From the NCBI GenBank assembly GCA_022419385.1, contig JAJUBI010000001.1, forward strand, positions 806,001-870,000: a DNA stretch of 64,000 nt, in the 5' to 3' direction. This document shows, piece by piece, positions 22,838 to 34,278 of this stretch. Below the pieces are notes generated by a model, which saw only the letters and a program-made list of their open reading frames with translations, was not told the DNA's origin and did not search any database. Each line of letters opens with the position of its first letter. Within the stretch, counting starts at the first letter, position 1. The position numbers were made by a program, and so were the translations under genes. This stretch comes from Paraconiothyrium sp. Pb-2020. Lineage: Eukaryota; Ascomycota; Dothideomycetes; Pleosporales; Didymosphaeriaceae.

Positions 22838-23866
22838 GGTGAATCGGTTTCGGCTAGCGGAATGTGCTCGGAGAATAAGTAACAAAGCGCTGTCAGATAG
22901 AAGGATCCAGCTTTATTTCTGCAAACGCAAACTTCATATATACAGAGTCTTTGGCTACAAGGATGTTTTTGATGACGTTTACATGACGGGTTAACACGGA
23001 TGTCAAAGGGATCGTTCGCAGGGATGTCTGCGGCAACGACGACCGACGCAATGGCGTGTGCACTCTCTACAGTAATCAATGCATCATGACCACTCATACT
23101 ACTTGAGGTATGCATGTGTAAACTAGACTGTCAACGTGCACAGCTCGTTGGTCATATTTGCGCTAGTTCTCCAACGGGAAAGGTATCTACCCAATGTGGC
23201 TAGCTCGTAATGAGTCCACGAATGACATCACGCTCTAGTGTCTGGTCATTAAAATACTTATTTTGTGGTTGACTAGAGCTTCGTCTACGCTTTGAAGTCC
23301 GCAGCTGGTTGAGAGAGTTCAAAAACACGCTGTCGGGGGAATATTCTGGTGCTTGCTTCATACGCGTGCACTATGAGACAGTACTACAATGTCAATATGG
23401 CACTCATGGAGGAAGTAGGCAGCATTGAAGGTTCCATGAGTGCCACCGTGAGATGTATTTTAGTAGCTGGATACTGGTGTGCTGTAAGTTCTCTATTACA
23501 TCTATACATGATGAGGTTTGCTGATTCACTGTGAATTTGACTAGATCTTTAAACCATTTGCTGTAGTAGTAGTTTGACGCATATCCAAACACATACTGCG
23601 ACCAGATGACAGTGGCCCACAAATCGATCTTGGTATCGAATGACTTAAAGACACGCAAAGGCCACGTCCAGTTGATTCGACAAATGAAAGTTGATCCGAT
23701 TTGGGCATCGCGCAAGTGGCTGGCTGCCCGTGCTTCCGCGGCCATCACCACCCACACATAAACTCGGCCAGACGCACACAATTCGCGTTGACCTCACTAA
23801 TAGCACCCCAACCTGCACAAGATCTGATCGCCCTGATCTGGTTGAGTAAACCCGATTCCGGCCATC
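22838..23866. other. Intergenic, no gene seen
   Basis: Divergent intergenic region of 1 kb. ORFs on both strands are short and without domain character. Confidence 0.55.
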
Positions 23867-25381
23867 ATGGCGCAACATCGATCTCACTTCCCCAAAGATG
23901 CTCAAGCCCATCAGTTCACTCGAGTGCGATCAGACTTATCTTTACGCTATCAAGGGCCAGGAAGCTATGAGAATAGAGATGAACGGTCTCCGCTTGAGCA
24001 ACACTCGACCGTACCACAGCCGGGGCTGGCGGACAACACCTCAAACAAGGCGGTGCGAAAGATGCAAGATATCAATACTGAGCAGCGACAGTCCAATACC
24101 AACGTCTTTACGTCGCCTGCAACTCCATTGAACTGGAATGATATTCCTGATGATATGCTGCGTGCTCCTTCGCGAGGAAGAAAGCCGAAGAAAGTTATAG
24201 CAATGAGTAAGGCTAGGAACGCAGGCATACAGGCGTGGAAGGCTATGTATGGAAGCTTGGAGGGCTTTCCTGATCAAGAAATCTTCGAATCCATGGACCA
24301 TATAGCCGAAACTCCACCAGTAAGTATCTCACGCATCACAAAGCGCCATGAAACCGCAAGATCTGACCCAAAACAGCCCAAAACGCCCAAAAAGCTCGCA
24401 CTCCATCGTGTTGAGAAGATTGAGCCGTCTCCACACGTCCGAAGGTTCAAAATGAGGAATTCTGTATGCACCATTCGCAAACGTCGGTATGATAGTGCTG
24501 ATGATGTCGACCAGGAGTCTCCCGAGTGCAAGACAGGCGATACAGAGTGCGTTGGTGAGAATGTGGACATTCATCAGGACAGTGGACCCTCCGACATCGA
24601 GGACATTATCTTTGAGGAGATTGGAGCAAGCGTTGTTGTCCAAGACCCCGACCGCCTTGTAGCTGAGCGGGAGTCTCCATCGAACCTTGATCAATCGAAC
24701 GCTGGAAACGATGTCGACGAGCTCAGTGAGAATAAGCACAAGCCCCCGAAATCGCATGAAGCCGCTCCTAGTATTCAGGGGCATTTGAGCACAGAGGACG
24801 ATTTCACCGAGCACAACTACCTCAAGGCGAGGGCGGCGGCAGGCGAACCCACAATCCTTCCGAGGGACATGCTCGACAGGTTGCGAGAAAAAGTCATAGC
24901 TGACGAAGAGCGACGCCGCAAGGGGGATCCGCGCTATCAGCACGAAATTATGCTAGCAAAAGTCAACGCGGCCCAAGCAAAGCGCGAAGCTGATGTCCCC
25001 AACGATGTCCTCTATCCCGAAGCAAATGACAAGCGTGCTCACGGCGAGAAGTGTTTCCTTGACATGGAGCAATGGGATCTGCTGGAAGAGTTTGAGGTAC
25101 AAGACCAGCCGGACCAAGAGGACGGCCAGGAGTCTATGACTACGCTACGGCCGGAATACAAGGCGGGTGGAAATGAGGGTCTTCCGTCAGATGTGAGCAT
25201 ATCTAGTGCTGCGCCGAGTAAATTCGGAACGATTTATGGATGGGCTTCAAAAGCTGGCAATGTGTTCGCCAGTAAGCGAGTGTTAAAGGAGTCGGACGGT
25301 CCAAAACCCGTGGACCACCAGAAGAACGGCTGGACGCTGGCCGATGTTCTTGAAGAAGACGAAGCAATCTTTAGGAAGTGA
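23867..25381 (+). CDS. Hypothetical nuclear-type charged protein
   Basis: Up to 504 aa, family not recognised. It has a Pro-rich N-terminus, then RAPSRGRKPKKVIAMSKARN-like basic sequence around residues 100-120, an acidic middle, a predicted helix rich in Arg/Glu/Lys (EKVIADEERRRKGDPRYQHE), and a C-terminal FGTIYGWASKAGNVF segment. A 57-nt stretch at 24320-24376 begins GTAAGT, contains a CTGACC branch-like site and ends AACAG. It can be an in-frame intron, giving 485 aa if spliced. Without transcripts I cannot decide. Confidence 0.6.
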   Translation: MAQHRSHFPKDAQAHQFTRVRSDLSLRYQGPGSYENRDERSPLEQHSTVPQPGLADNTSNKAVRKMQDINTEQRQSNTNVFTSPATPLNWNDIPDDMLRAPSRGRKPKKVIAMSKARNAGIQAWKAMYGSLEGFPDQEIFESMDHIAETPPVSISRITKRHETARSDPKQPKTPKKLALHRVEKIEPSPHVRRFKMRNSVCTIRKRRYDSADDVDQESPECKTGDTECVGENVDIHQDSGPSDIEDIIFEEIGASVVVQDPDRLVAERESPSNLDQSNAGNDVDELSENKHKPPKSHEAAPSIQGHLSTEDDFTEHNYLKARAAAGEPTILPRDMLDRLREKVIADEERRRKGDPRYQHEIMLAKVNAAQAKREADVPNDVLYPEANDKRAHGEKCFLDMEQWDLLEEFEVQDQPDQEDGQESMTTLRPEYKAGGNEGLPSDVSISSAAPSKFGTIYGWASKAGNVFASKRVLKESDGPKPVDHQKNGWTLADVLEEDEAIFRK

Positions 25382-25739
25382 GCTAGAACCACACCTGCAC
25401 GGTACTTTAGGAGGTTGTTGGTACGCGACGGCTTAGTTTGTAGGCTAGAAGCATATTTGCGTAATGTTGCGAGGGCTTCACAACATGACCACCGTCCATT
25501 GATGTGCATACAAGGGCGGCACACTTACTTGCATCCCGGACACCTGAAGTGCGGTCAATGGCCCGGGGTCTCATCAGTCAGCTTCATGAATTATGAAACA
25601 TCTTATAGTCGATGTAATTCATCATTCGAATCAGCAATACATAATTCTATGCAGGATGTGATTAATTATGATTAGGTGTACCTTACTCAAGCAAATGGGT
25701 CTAAGATCTAATTGCTGAACGCCAGTGCAAAGAACCTGT
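25382..25739. other. Intergenic between convergent genes
   Basis: AT-rich 3' regions. Nothing recognised. Confidence 0.6.
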
Positions 25740-27616
25740 TCAGATCGATAGCGAAAACGGAGCTTCTTCCGGATCCAAAGCTCTCCAAATAAACGGTGCT
25801 CCCTGGCTAAGCCCATCTTGATCAAAGGTGCGACCTTGGATTTCTTTGCTAAATGCCTGCATTGCCTCTTTGAACTTCGCCGCAGCTGTGCGCGTCTCAG
25901 GATTTGTACCGTTTAGAAACGTTGAGCTGTCGAACATATAGGAAAGCGAGCGATTGCTATTCGCTATGAGGGGCCTTGCACTACCATAGTAAAAATGCGT
26001 TAGCGAAAGAGAACGAGTAAAGCGCGTCTTGAGATCATCAAGGGATGTGACTTACAAAATCCCATCGATTTGCAGTTGCGCCAAGGCAGCTTGCAGAGGT
26101 GGTAGGTATTGCACAACCGAAGTATTTCCTTTAGTCGTAGGCACTGGCTTGTAGAGCGACGCAGGATGCATGGGCAACGTCGCAGATATGGAAAACAGAT
26201 TGTTGGTGTTGACAGAGTGATGGACGGTCGAGACCAAATGGGCTATGTGTGTCAGAGCATCGACAACCGCATCGATGCTGTCGAACTTCTTCGGGAAGTT
26301 AATGGCTTTCGCAGGACCATTGGCTTCAGTAGCCCAGGCTTGAAGTTCTATATCACCTCGAACGGCACGATCGGAAGTGTAAAACGACTTGATGAAGATG
26401 CGTATGAAGTCTTGCATGGCCTTGTGAATCGTCGAAGCGTTTTCGTAATATGGGAAGTCAGCTAGCTCGGGTCCGTCGCCGTGGATGAGTCCCCTTTTCT
26501 TCAGATCCACCTCGAAATAACTGGCTTGGAATGCCCCGGTACCGTTGAAATATAGTTCAGTGACAAAGTCACGCGATCCCGTACCGGTAATAGGAAATAG
26601 AGTATCAAAAGCTGTGCCGTTATCGAATAGAAAGCTCTGCGCTAGCGGCTGAATGGAGAAGAGCTGGTACGTCAACCGATCCAAGAGAGCATAGATGGGA
26701 TGATCAACGCTTAGCGTACGTATCGCTGCCATCCAAGCAATTTGTACCACCTCGTGAGTTGCTGCAAGATGCCATGTTTGTGCAAAGAAAAAATCGTTGA
26801 CGTTGAACATGATCTTCGCGAGTGTCCAGTCGGCGTCCTCGTCTACGGGCGTGTAGATGAGGTTAGATCCGACGTTGGTTCTGATAGCGAGAGGGAGGAA
26901 CTGCGCCGTCCTTTCAGAGATGTAAAAGTAGGCATCACACGCCGCAGCAAATTTGTGGGCCGTCTTTGGCCAGGATGCTTGTGCGCGATGATCAGCATAG
27001 AATAGCCGGCCCTCATCAAGCAGCTTCTTCAAACTTGTACCTGCGATCTTAGATACAATCGAGGCATTGACCTGGAAAGGAAGTTTGGCGGATTTTGGCA
27101 GCCGTCGCACAGAAAAAGCGGAATTAGACAGACGTTCCATGGAGAAGAAAAGATCCTGTGTCTGATTGGTGAGCACTCCTGGGGCAGGACCTTTCGGCAA
27201 AGTCTTGGCCCATTGTCCTTGATACAGGAGTAGATATTCGTCGAAAGAGTCTAAGCCTTGATACTGCAGAATGTCTATCAGCACTAAACCAAGAAGTGTT
27301 GATCAAGAAGCTGGCACACCTTTTCTGTCGAATTACTAGCGCGCGCCGTGTCCTCTGCAACCAAGACAGTGTTGGGTTGGGCCTCGAGTTGTTCATTTGC
27401 TATATCTGCAGCTACCTTTGCCTGGCCTAGAGACCCACTTGGGTAGAACGGTCCACCAGCAACGGCTGGTCCGTAGAGAAAGTTGGTTCGTGTTGTGTTT
27501 ATGGCTGTTGCCCGACGTACGGGATCTACCGCCTCTTGTGAAATCGTGAATCCCACTGCTTTCCCTGGCCGCATACTCCACAGAGCGAAAAGAATCAAGG
27601 AACCGGAGGAAATCAT
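25740..27616 (-). CDS. Secreted lipoxygenase (fungal Mn-LOX type)
   Basis: Predicted secreted lipoxygenase that inserts O2 into linoleic/linolenic acid. Exons: 27616-27337, 27283-26056 and 25980-25740, giving 582 aa. Intron phases (1, 2) restore the family sequence (ARAMLIDILQYQ and GILFARPLIANSNR). The start is followed by a hydrophobic signal-like segment (SSGSLILFALWSM). Metal ligands are visible: two His in WHLAATHEVV (about residues 265 and 270), His and Asn in HHSVN (about 448 and 452), and the C-terminal Ile (PFSLSI). The segment LSVDHPIYALL is typical of the family. Several N-x-S/T sites fit secretion. Metal (Mn or Fe) cannot be proven from sequence, but length and secretion fit fungal Mn-LOX. 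Confidence 0.9.
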
Positions 27617-28427
27617 TGTGAAGTACCCGCAAACAGAACGTTAACTAAAAACAATGGAAAACAGGCTTGTGTTGTCTGGAGCACCGATTTCGCGCCAAAG
27701 GGGACGCCGCAAGAGAGACAGACACGGAAGGAAAGCTACGGGGAGCAGAATCCCTTATTTGACTCTTGAGCTTGTGCGACAACATTGCTACAGCGTAGGA
27801 ACAGCTGACGGAATCGCTAGGCACCTGAACGATATGTGGTAGAGCTGGCCGTGGATCAGATCACAAGGGGGCCGGAGTTCATGTCTTTGGGGAAGTTGGT
27901 GGTCAGATAATCGTAGCCCTCCCGAGCGCACGGGCTTCGTTCACAGCCTTCGTCTTGCATCAACATTATGAGGACCGAACCTAGAGGGGGCCGGTCGCCT
28001 TGCTTAAAATAGGGGTTAAAAGGCGATTAGGGACCCTGCGAGCGTGCGATAACAAATGTCCATACCCGTAATGCTAAGCGATTCTCCTTTGCGATCCTTG
28101 GTGGGTGTGGTCGGTGCGGCTGAGGCCGTTCCGCTGACGATGCTGGAGTTGGCTTTGCCCCCAATCAAGATTTAGCACGGCGTATGAAGATCAGCTCAGG
28201 CAGCCCCACTGTAGAACAAATCTCCTTTTGGATGGGCTGCATGTTAAACAATACGTGCTAATGATTTGTGGCGTAGCTGTAAGCGTGCAATGTCTTAACA
28301 AGTGCTGAGCCACTCACCGACTACACGTCAAGAGTCGGACCCCAAGTAAAACAAGCTTGAGAAGGACTAATGTCCGGAAGCCCCCGTACTTATCAGTAAA
28401 TGCGATTAATTGGGCAAAGGAAAAGCC
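27617..28427. other. Intergenic, no gene seen
   Basis: Promoter of the lipoxygenase gene and 3' region of the GH31 gene. No supported ORF. Confidence 0.55.
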
Positions 28428-31400
28428 CTACTGGAACACGATCTTGAGGTTTCCTGCAAAAGCTCCATGCTCCGTGACACCCCCGAGGCCATTTGCTCTG
28501 AGTTTATTGCCGCCTTTTTCCCCACGACATTGAGTTCCACTGTAGTACTTTGGTTCTTCGCCATCCCTACCCACCAGAACACTAATTGCCGGCTTTCCGT
28601 GCCAACCGGTCATTTGAATGCTCTCAAGTGGCGTAACCTGTCCGTCATAGTCACCGTCAACAACAATAGAAAGTATATTATTGGCAAATGTGAACTAGTT
28701 ACGAGTCAGGGTTCTGATGAGACAGCAAGAGGGTATATGAAGCTTACATTGACCACTTTGGTATGTTCTGGATCGAGGGTAACACCGTCGTCCAGGAATA
28801 GTTCACCAGTAGCAGCCTGCTTGTCATCTAGAGCAACAATAATTGTCCAAGGGTTTTGCCTCATATGGGTTGTCGTATTTGCAGGAGTCTGATATGCAAT
28901 CACGGTGCCGCCTCTCAAATGCACAGGAATATGTACTAGCGGGGCGTCAAGCGTGACATTGTGTCCTGGTTCGGGGTGTACCTCGTCCAGCGTGTACCAA
29001 TCGTACCAGCGCGTGCCCGTTGCGACACCTGGGAACACGCCCTTCGATTCGCGCAACAATGGCGCGAGTACAGGGGTTATGAGTATACTAGGTCCTAACA
29101 TAAATTGATTGTCGATAGACTTAAGAAGCTCTTCGTCCGGGAAGTTCCAAGACAGAGGCCGTAGAACGGTCCCACCTTCGGTGTGGGCTTTCCAGAAGAG
29201 GGTGTATTGGTAGGGCAAGAGTTGGAAGCGGACATGAATAGCTCGTCGCGTGCCTTCTGCTGTGGTCGCCCATCGAAAAGCTTCCTGTGCAATTGTATTC
29301 CTGCTGTTGTGATTTCGGTACAGTGGGAAGAAAGCACTGAGCTGCATCCAGCGAGTACAAAGCTCCATGTCGGCGTTGCCGTTGAAACCGCATGTTTCCA
29401 CACCGAAGTAAGGTATACCAGCGATCGAAAAGGTAAGAGCTTGCGGTATAGTCATGTACATGTTACCCCAATGCGAATTGGTGTCCCCACCCCAGTGACC
29501 TGTGTAACTACCGCTACCTGGTGAGGTAGAACGGGCAATGAAGAAAGGGCGTTTGCCAGGCTTGACTTTGAGCAGTCCATTGTAAGTCGCTATCGCAGAA
29601 AGATAACCGTATGTGTTGTGGAGCTCGTATTCGGTCGTGTTGAACTCATCGTTATGCGTTGCGTACGGTGCTACAGCTTGTTTAACTAATGCGTGTCCCT
29701 CAAGTGTGAGATTGAGCGCATATGGTGGGTAGGTGATGTTTCGAACACCCGGGGTAGGGGTGGTGAAGCCAACAGTAAGGGTACCAGTCGTAGTGGTAGG
29801 GGTTGGATAAGCAGAGGCTTGGAAAATGGATGCAGCGGAGGCAGATGCAGCTTCGGTAGCATTAGTGATCTCGAACGCCTCCGGATAGTCATAGTTAATC
29901 TGGCCAGGCTCGCCTGGCAAAGCAAAAGGTACATGTATCGGGTTATCTTTCAGTCTCCCAGATCCGCAGCTGCCCGTGCACCAGGATGAGAGATCGGAAA
30001 TATCCAGCCACCAGCCATCATACTCGAGTTGTTCATGATAACTCACCATCTCGTCCGCCCAGAAGTCATGTGCTGATTCCAACAGAAGTCAGGCCAAACG
30101 CTAAATCCAGGCCATTGGTTGCCGATGTAGTAGTCTTCGTTTCCTTGGCCTCTTCTGATGTATATGCCCAGCTCATCTCCGCGGTTATACGGTGGAAACG
30201 CGTCTGTACTGTTGGTCGGGTCGGGGTCGTAGACATTTGGATCTAGAATAGGCATCCAGTATTGACCTCCAGCATGCAGTCGTGCAAGGAATTCCTGGCC
30301 CTCAGGAACAGGATACGTGTCGTTGTTGTGCGATAGGATACGATACTGAAACAAATAGTCCAGATCATTCCAGATAGCTTCGAGCGGTATGTTTGCATCC
30401 TTATAGCCGTCGAGAATCTCTTGCAACACAGTCCAGTTTTGGTACCCCCAACGAACCTGATGAAAACCGAAGGCCCAATAGGGTTGCATAGCCGGCGTAC
30501 GGATTACACCAAGCTGCTGCTGAGCCAATGCTTCCGTTGGGGTCGGGCCACTGAAGAAGTAGAAGTCGATACTGCCGCCAATAGTTCGATATATTAGCTG
30601 TTCTGGTTTCAAGATCCATTCTTGCCCGTGAAGGTTGCGCCCGTAGACAATATGCGATTTAGAGCGGCCTTCATTATACCGGGTCTCCAGATACACAGGA
30701 TGGGTACTGTGCATGTTCGCATCGATAGGCTGGTCATTCATTTCATTGTACTGGTTCCAGAACGTCTGAGAATATTCATTCGGCAGGCGGAAAGAGCCGC
30801 GAATGGCCTCTGGAAGTCCGTAGATGTTATAGTCTTCTACCATGGAGGTGACCACCTCAAGGAACTGATCCTCAAAGACAAGCTTCGTGCCGTAGGTGTC
30901 GAAAATAACCTCGCCCGACTCAGCTCGCTTAACACGAAATTGGAAGGATGGTTCATTGTCCCATTCAAAGACCAAATCACTGTCTTTTCCCGTACTCCCA
31001 GACTCGATCTTTCCACTAGGGCTTAAAGAGTCATCCAGAATGTACAGGGAGCGATTCGAGGGTACGACGTATTTGGGATATATTTTCACGTTCAATCGCG
31101 TGGCGCTCTGGTATTGCACCTCTAGGACCAGCTCCGGAATATCATTGCCGTAGGAATTACAAGCCTTGCCAGCAAGAGTCAGATCCGCGGTGAGGCTAGC
31201 ATGCTCGGCCACGACATTAGAGGCTTTGTATCCAGGGCACACCTCCTGAGCGTTTGGTACATTGGTAGCGACCAGATTAGGTGTAACACTGGGGCAAGGT
31301 TCCCTGAAGACTCAAGGGTAGGTGTAGGCGTATACGTATTGGGTCCAGGTGGCTGATCGAGTGTTGTTTGTGCTGCACGTAGTTGAGTGAGGATGTCCCC

Positions 31401-31473
31401 AACTTCCACTGTCGGTAGAGCGCTTACCAGAGGTCAGGGCTATGAACCCTAGCACAGCTTTGAGGTACTGCAT
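28428..31473 (-). CDS. Glycoside hydrolase family 31, frame broken once
   Basis: Secreted GH31 enzyme, most likely an alpha-glucosidase. Probable first exon 31473-31428 encodes a signal peptide (MQYLKAVLGFIALTSG). The main body starts near 31300 (CPSVTPNLVA, then CPGYKASNVV). A last intron at 28747-28695 joins TKVVN to FTFANN. The catalytic region reads DGWWLDISDLSSW, where families usually have W-x-D-M-N-E. The nucleophile Asp is kept but the following residues differ. SYTGHWGGDTNSHW fits the acid/base segment. Between VWPDF and SAHDFW (about 30062-30078) the frame shifts and no intron of usable size fits. The junction of exon 1 with the body also does not phase cleanly. It could be a pseudogene, a recent frameshift allele or a sequence error. 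Confidence 0.75.
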
Positions 31474-32491
31474 CTTGTACTACGAGTGCGCATTAACAAA
31501 CTGGTGGGTTGCATCGATCCTTATGCCTTCGTGCAGAAGCAACGATACACGCGGATGACGATCGCGGCCCCTCCCCCTGTTTCAACACCACTAGATTAGC
31601 GCAAGATTTTCCATATAGTAATTCCATCTTAGTGATATGGCTTGGCTGATCAGATCTGTAGATGAATGGGATGTCGGAGAAAGAGCCGAGGGGATGGTCG
31701 AAACTGTGGAGTGGACGGAGCGAACTCCGTTTCCATCTACCTCAGCTGTGAGTGGACGAAGGCTAGCACCTAAAGCAAAGCAGAATAACAGACGTCATCT
31801 CCCCAGGTACCCGCCCCGTCGAGAGGAGCATCATCATCTTCATAGCAGATCGGATCAGGGGAAGCAGAGAAGACACTGGATTTGAAATTATTTCGCACTT
31901 TTGCGGTTGGCCTAAACCTAAGGTAGTAACCCGTGTCACTTACAAGCGAGTCGCGATCTTTAAGCGTGATGCATGCAAGCATACTTCGTTCAATATATTG
32001 TAACCAAAATCAGAATTCACCAAGTCTATGTTCTTATGAGCTGTGCCGGCGTTGCGCCCTTTCTCCAGCAACGAACTTGCAACACACTGCGATTATAACA
32101 GTAGGAGTGTCTCTATCCCAACGATTTGTTGAACACAAGAGGGGGAAAAACCCGGAAATGAGGCTATGCCTACTTTTACAATCACTACGATAGACAGCAC
32201 TTCGTCTGGCGGGAGCATGGTGATGATCGTACGAGGAGACTCGTCACGTTGAAATGTGAAGCGGGTATCATGATCATGGGTAAGACATGTCCCGAAAAGC
32301 GAAGAACATGGAGGTCCTCAGGTATGCATTCAATGTTATTCAGAGCATTGAAAAGCAGGGTAATTCACGTAATTCACGTAACTCACGTAACTCAAACAAG
32401 CGATATGTATCCTTAAAGCCAGTCTACCCGCTTGCTTCTTCAGTATTCCGCAAGCGTCCCGATCAGAACACTTGATACAATTAAACCTGAA
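31474..32491. other. Divergent intergenic region
   Basis: Promoter of the GH31 gene and of the next + gene. Contains a short tandem repeat at 32358-32398. No supported gene. Confidence 0.55.
32358..32398 (+). repeat. Short tandem 9-mer repeat
   Basis: About four copies of GTAATTCAC/GTAACTCAC in the region upstream of the 32492 start codon. Probably a simple minisatellite in the leader or promoter. Confidence 0.75.
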
Positions 32492-33802
32492 ATGCCTTTA
32501 CCGAACGACGACAATACCCGAACGCCCTCTCATCGCAAATTTTCACGGCAGAGTAAACTCCGACACGAATCGTCGCAAGCAAAGGAGCCACCGCGTCCAC
32601 CCACCCACGATGACTACGATACACCAGCATTTGTTCAGGAGTATGGTTTTAGATCACACCCACTGCAGCCACCACCAGTCAATGCACCCGAGTCTCAACC
32701 CTCCCTTAAGCCTGAAGCAAGCTCTCCCCATAGCGCTATAACTAGAACGCCATGTCCGCCTCCGAATGCTCCTCGAGGACCACGGTCAATGCGACAGCTC
32801 GTTCCATCGCGTGGTGGAAGGAGGAAGTCAAGACCTTACCCAGGGCTTCAAATCGAGGGTCTGCCAAAGCCTCCACAGAACCAGTATCAACAAGCCATGG
32901 CGTACGTCGACGGTATAGTGAGAAAGACGACAGACACGCTGCTCATGCTGCCGACGGATATGGGAGCCAGGCAGGACATACCTGAAGACTTGCGAGGAAA
33001 CAAGCCAGTGTCAACCCTAACTCATTCGAAAATAGCCCCGCCGTCTCCTATATTGCAAAGTCTACAGTCAAACAGAGAAGGTGGCTATTTCTCCATCACG
33101 CCTGGACTTCGCGATGCGGAGCGACAACAAGGTATGATGTCTCGTCACACTTCGCAGGCTGCGCCAAGTGAACGGGCAGTTGAATCACAGGAGTTCTACG
33201 ACAAAGACAACTTGGCGAGAACTCCCGGGGAGCAAGAAATAGTCGAGGCAATGCAGGGGCTCAAAATATTCTCTGGATTGCGGCCTGGATCACGCCAGTC
33301 TCCATTATCTCTTTTTGAAGCATCCGTACCACTGAAGAAGCGCCACGTTAATAATCCAGCTTGTGCTACTCTTGCTACAACAGATACGCAAGCTTATCGA
33401 GAAACTTCAATCGCATCAGTAGCGGAAAGCTCTAACACTCACCGAGAAACATTGTGTCCGCAGGAAGTTGCCGACTTTGATCAAGCCGCGTTAGGAAAGG
33501 TTGCATACGATGATGAAATTACACGACATATCACTGACAAGACGACTCCCCCAGCGGCACTTCCTGAGTCCACTCCAGAGAAAAATGTACCTCAAGACAC
33601 TGTCCAAGTAGTCAAGTCGGCTACTAAAGTTACTGACAAAAATGGAAGTTTCGAGGATCTTTCCCTCGTCAGCCCGACATCAGATAGCTCAGCATCATCC
33701 GTCGAATCTGCAAGATCGGACGATGACTTCGAAAAGGTTAACGCGGAGATATATGAGACACGACGAAACGGCCAGCCTAGTGCATGGACAAATTGGATTT
33801 AG
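32492..33802 (+). CDS. Hypothetical disordered protein
   Basis: A single-exon protein of 436 aa if it starts at ATG 32492 (MPLPNDDNTRTPSH). The frame extends 20 codons further upstream to a CTG at 32432. Rich in Pro, Ser, Arg and Gln, mostly disordered. The more conserved-looking parts are QNQYQQAMAYVDGIVRKTTD and the C-terminal DDDFEKVNAEIYETRR with a final Trp-rich AWTNWI. No domain, signal peptide or membrane segment recognised. Confidence 0.6.
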   Translation: MPLPNDDNTRTPSHRKFSRQSKLRHESSQAKEPPRPPTHDDYDTPAFVQEYGFRSHPLQPPPVNAPESQPSLKPEASSPHSAITRTPCPPPNAPRGPRSMRQLVPSRGGRRKSRPYPGLQIEGLPKPPQNQYQQAMAYVDGIVRKTTDTLLMLPTDMGARQDIPEDLRGNKPVSTLTHSKIAPPSPILQSLQSNREGGYFSITPGLRDAERQQGMMSRHTSQAAPSERAVESQEFYDKDNLARTPGEQEIVEAMQGLKIFSGLRPGSRQSPLSLFEASVPLKKRHVNNPACATLATTDTQAYRETSIASVAESSNTHRETLCPQEVADFDQAALGKVAYDDEITRHITDKTTPPAALPESTPEKNVPQDTVQVVKSATKVTDKNGSFEDLSLVSPTSDSSASSVESARSDDDFEKVNAEIYETRRNGQPSAWTNWI

Positions 33803-34278
33803 GGAACCAATTCTTTTGTGTTCTTTTACCAATTGTCTTCTTATTGATGGAGCATCTGTCCTGTATACTAGGTTTCAGCATTATAAGTGCAGAATAGGTA
33901 CGCCATTGGGCCATATTAAGCGAAGGCACAATACAGTCATGTGCATAGGGTATATGTCTTAACCATGTCGACTACGAGAGTGAGCAGTGCCAATCCAAAT
34001 TGGGAAATTACGTGAAATATCAACTAAGTGTTTAAGCTTTCACTCCCCGTGGTGTAGCCCTTAACCCTTAACTTGCAGCAGCGGCAGCACGTGCCCCTAT
34101 GGCATCACGATAGCTCCTATTTCACCCTGGCTCGAGTCTACCTTTATGAAAATCCCGAGAAATACTACGAGGACACGCCACCTCAACTCGACTGCGCACC
34201 TTTGAGACAGTTATTAAACCATTGAAGAATAGAATAGGCCCCTCGGACCTCGATCACTAGTGCACAAGGAACGCCCAC
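33803..34278. other. Intergenic, no gene seen
   Basis: Nothing recognised. Confidence 0.6.
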
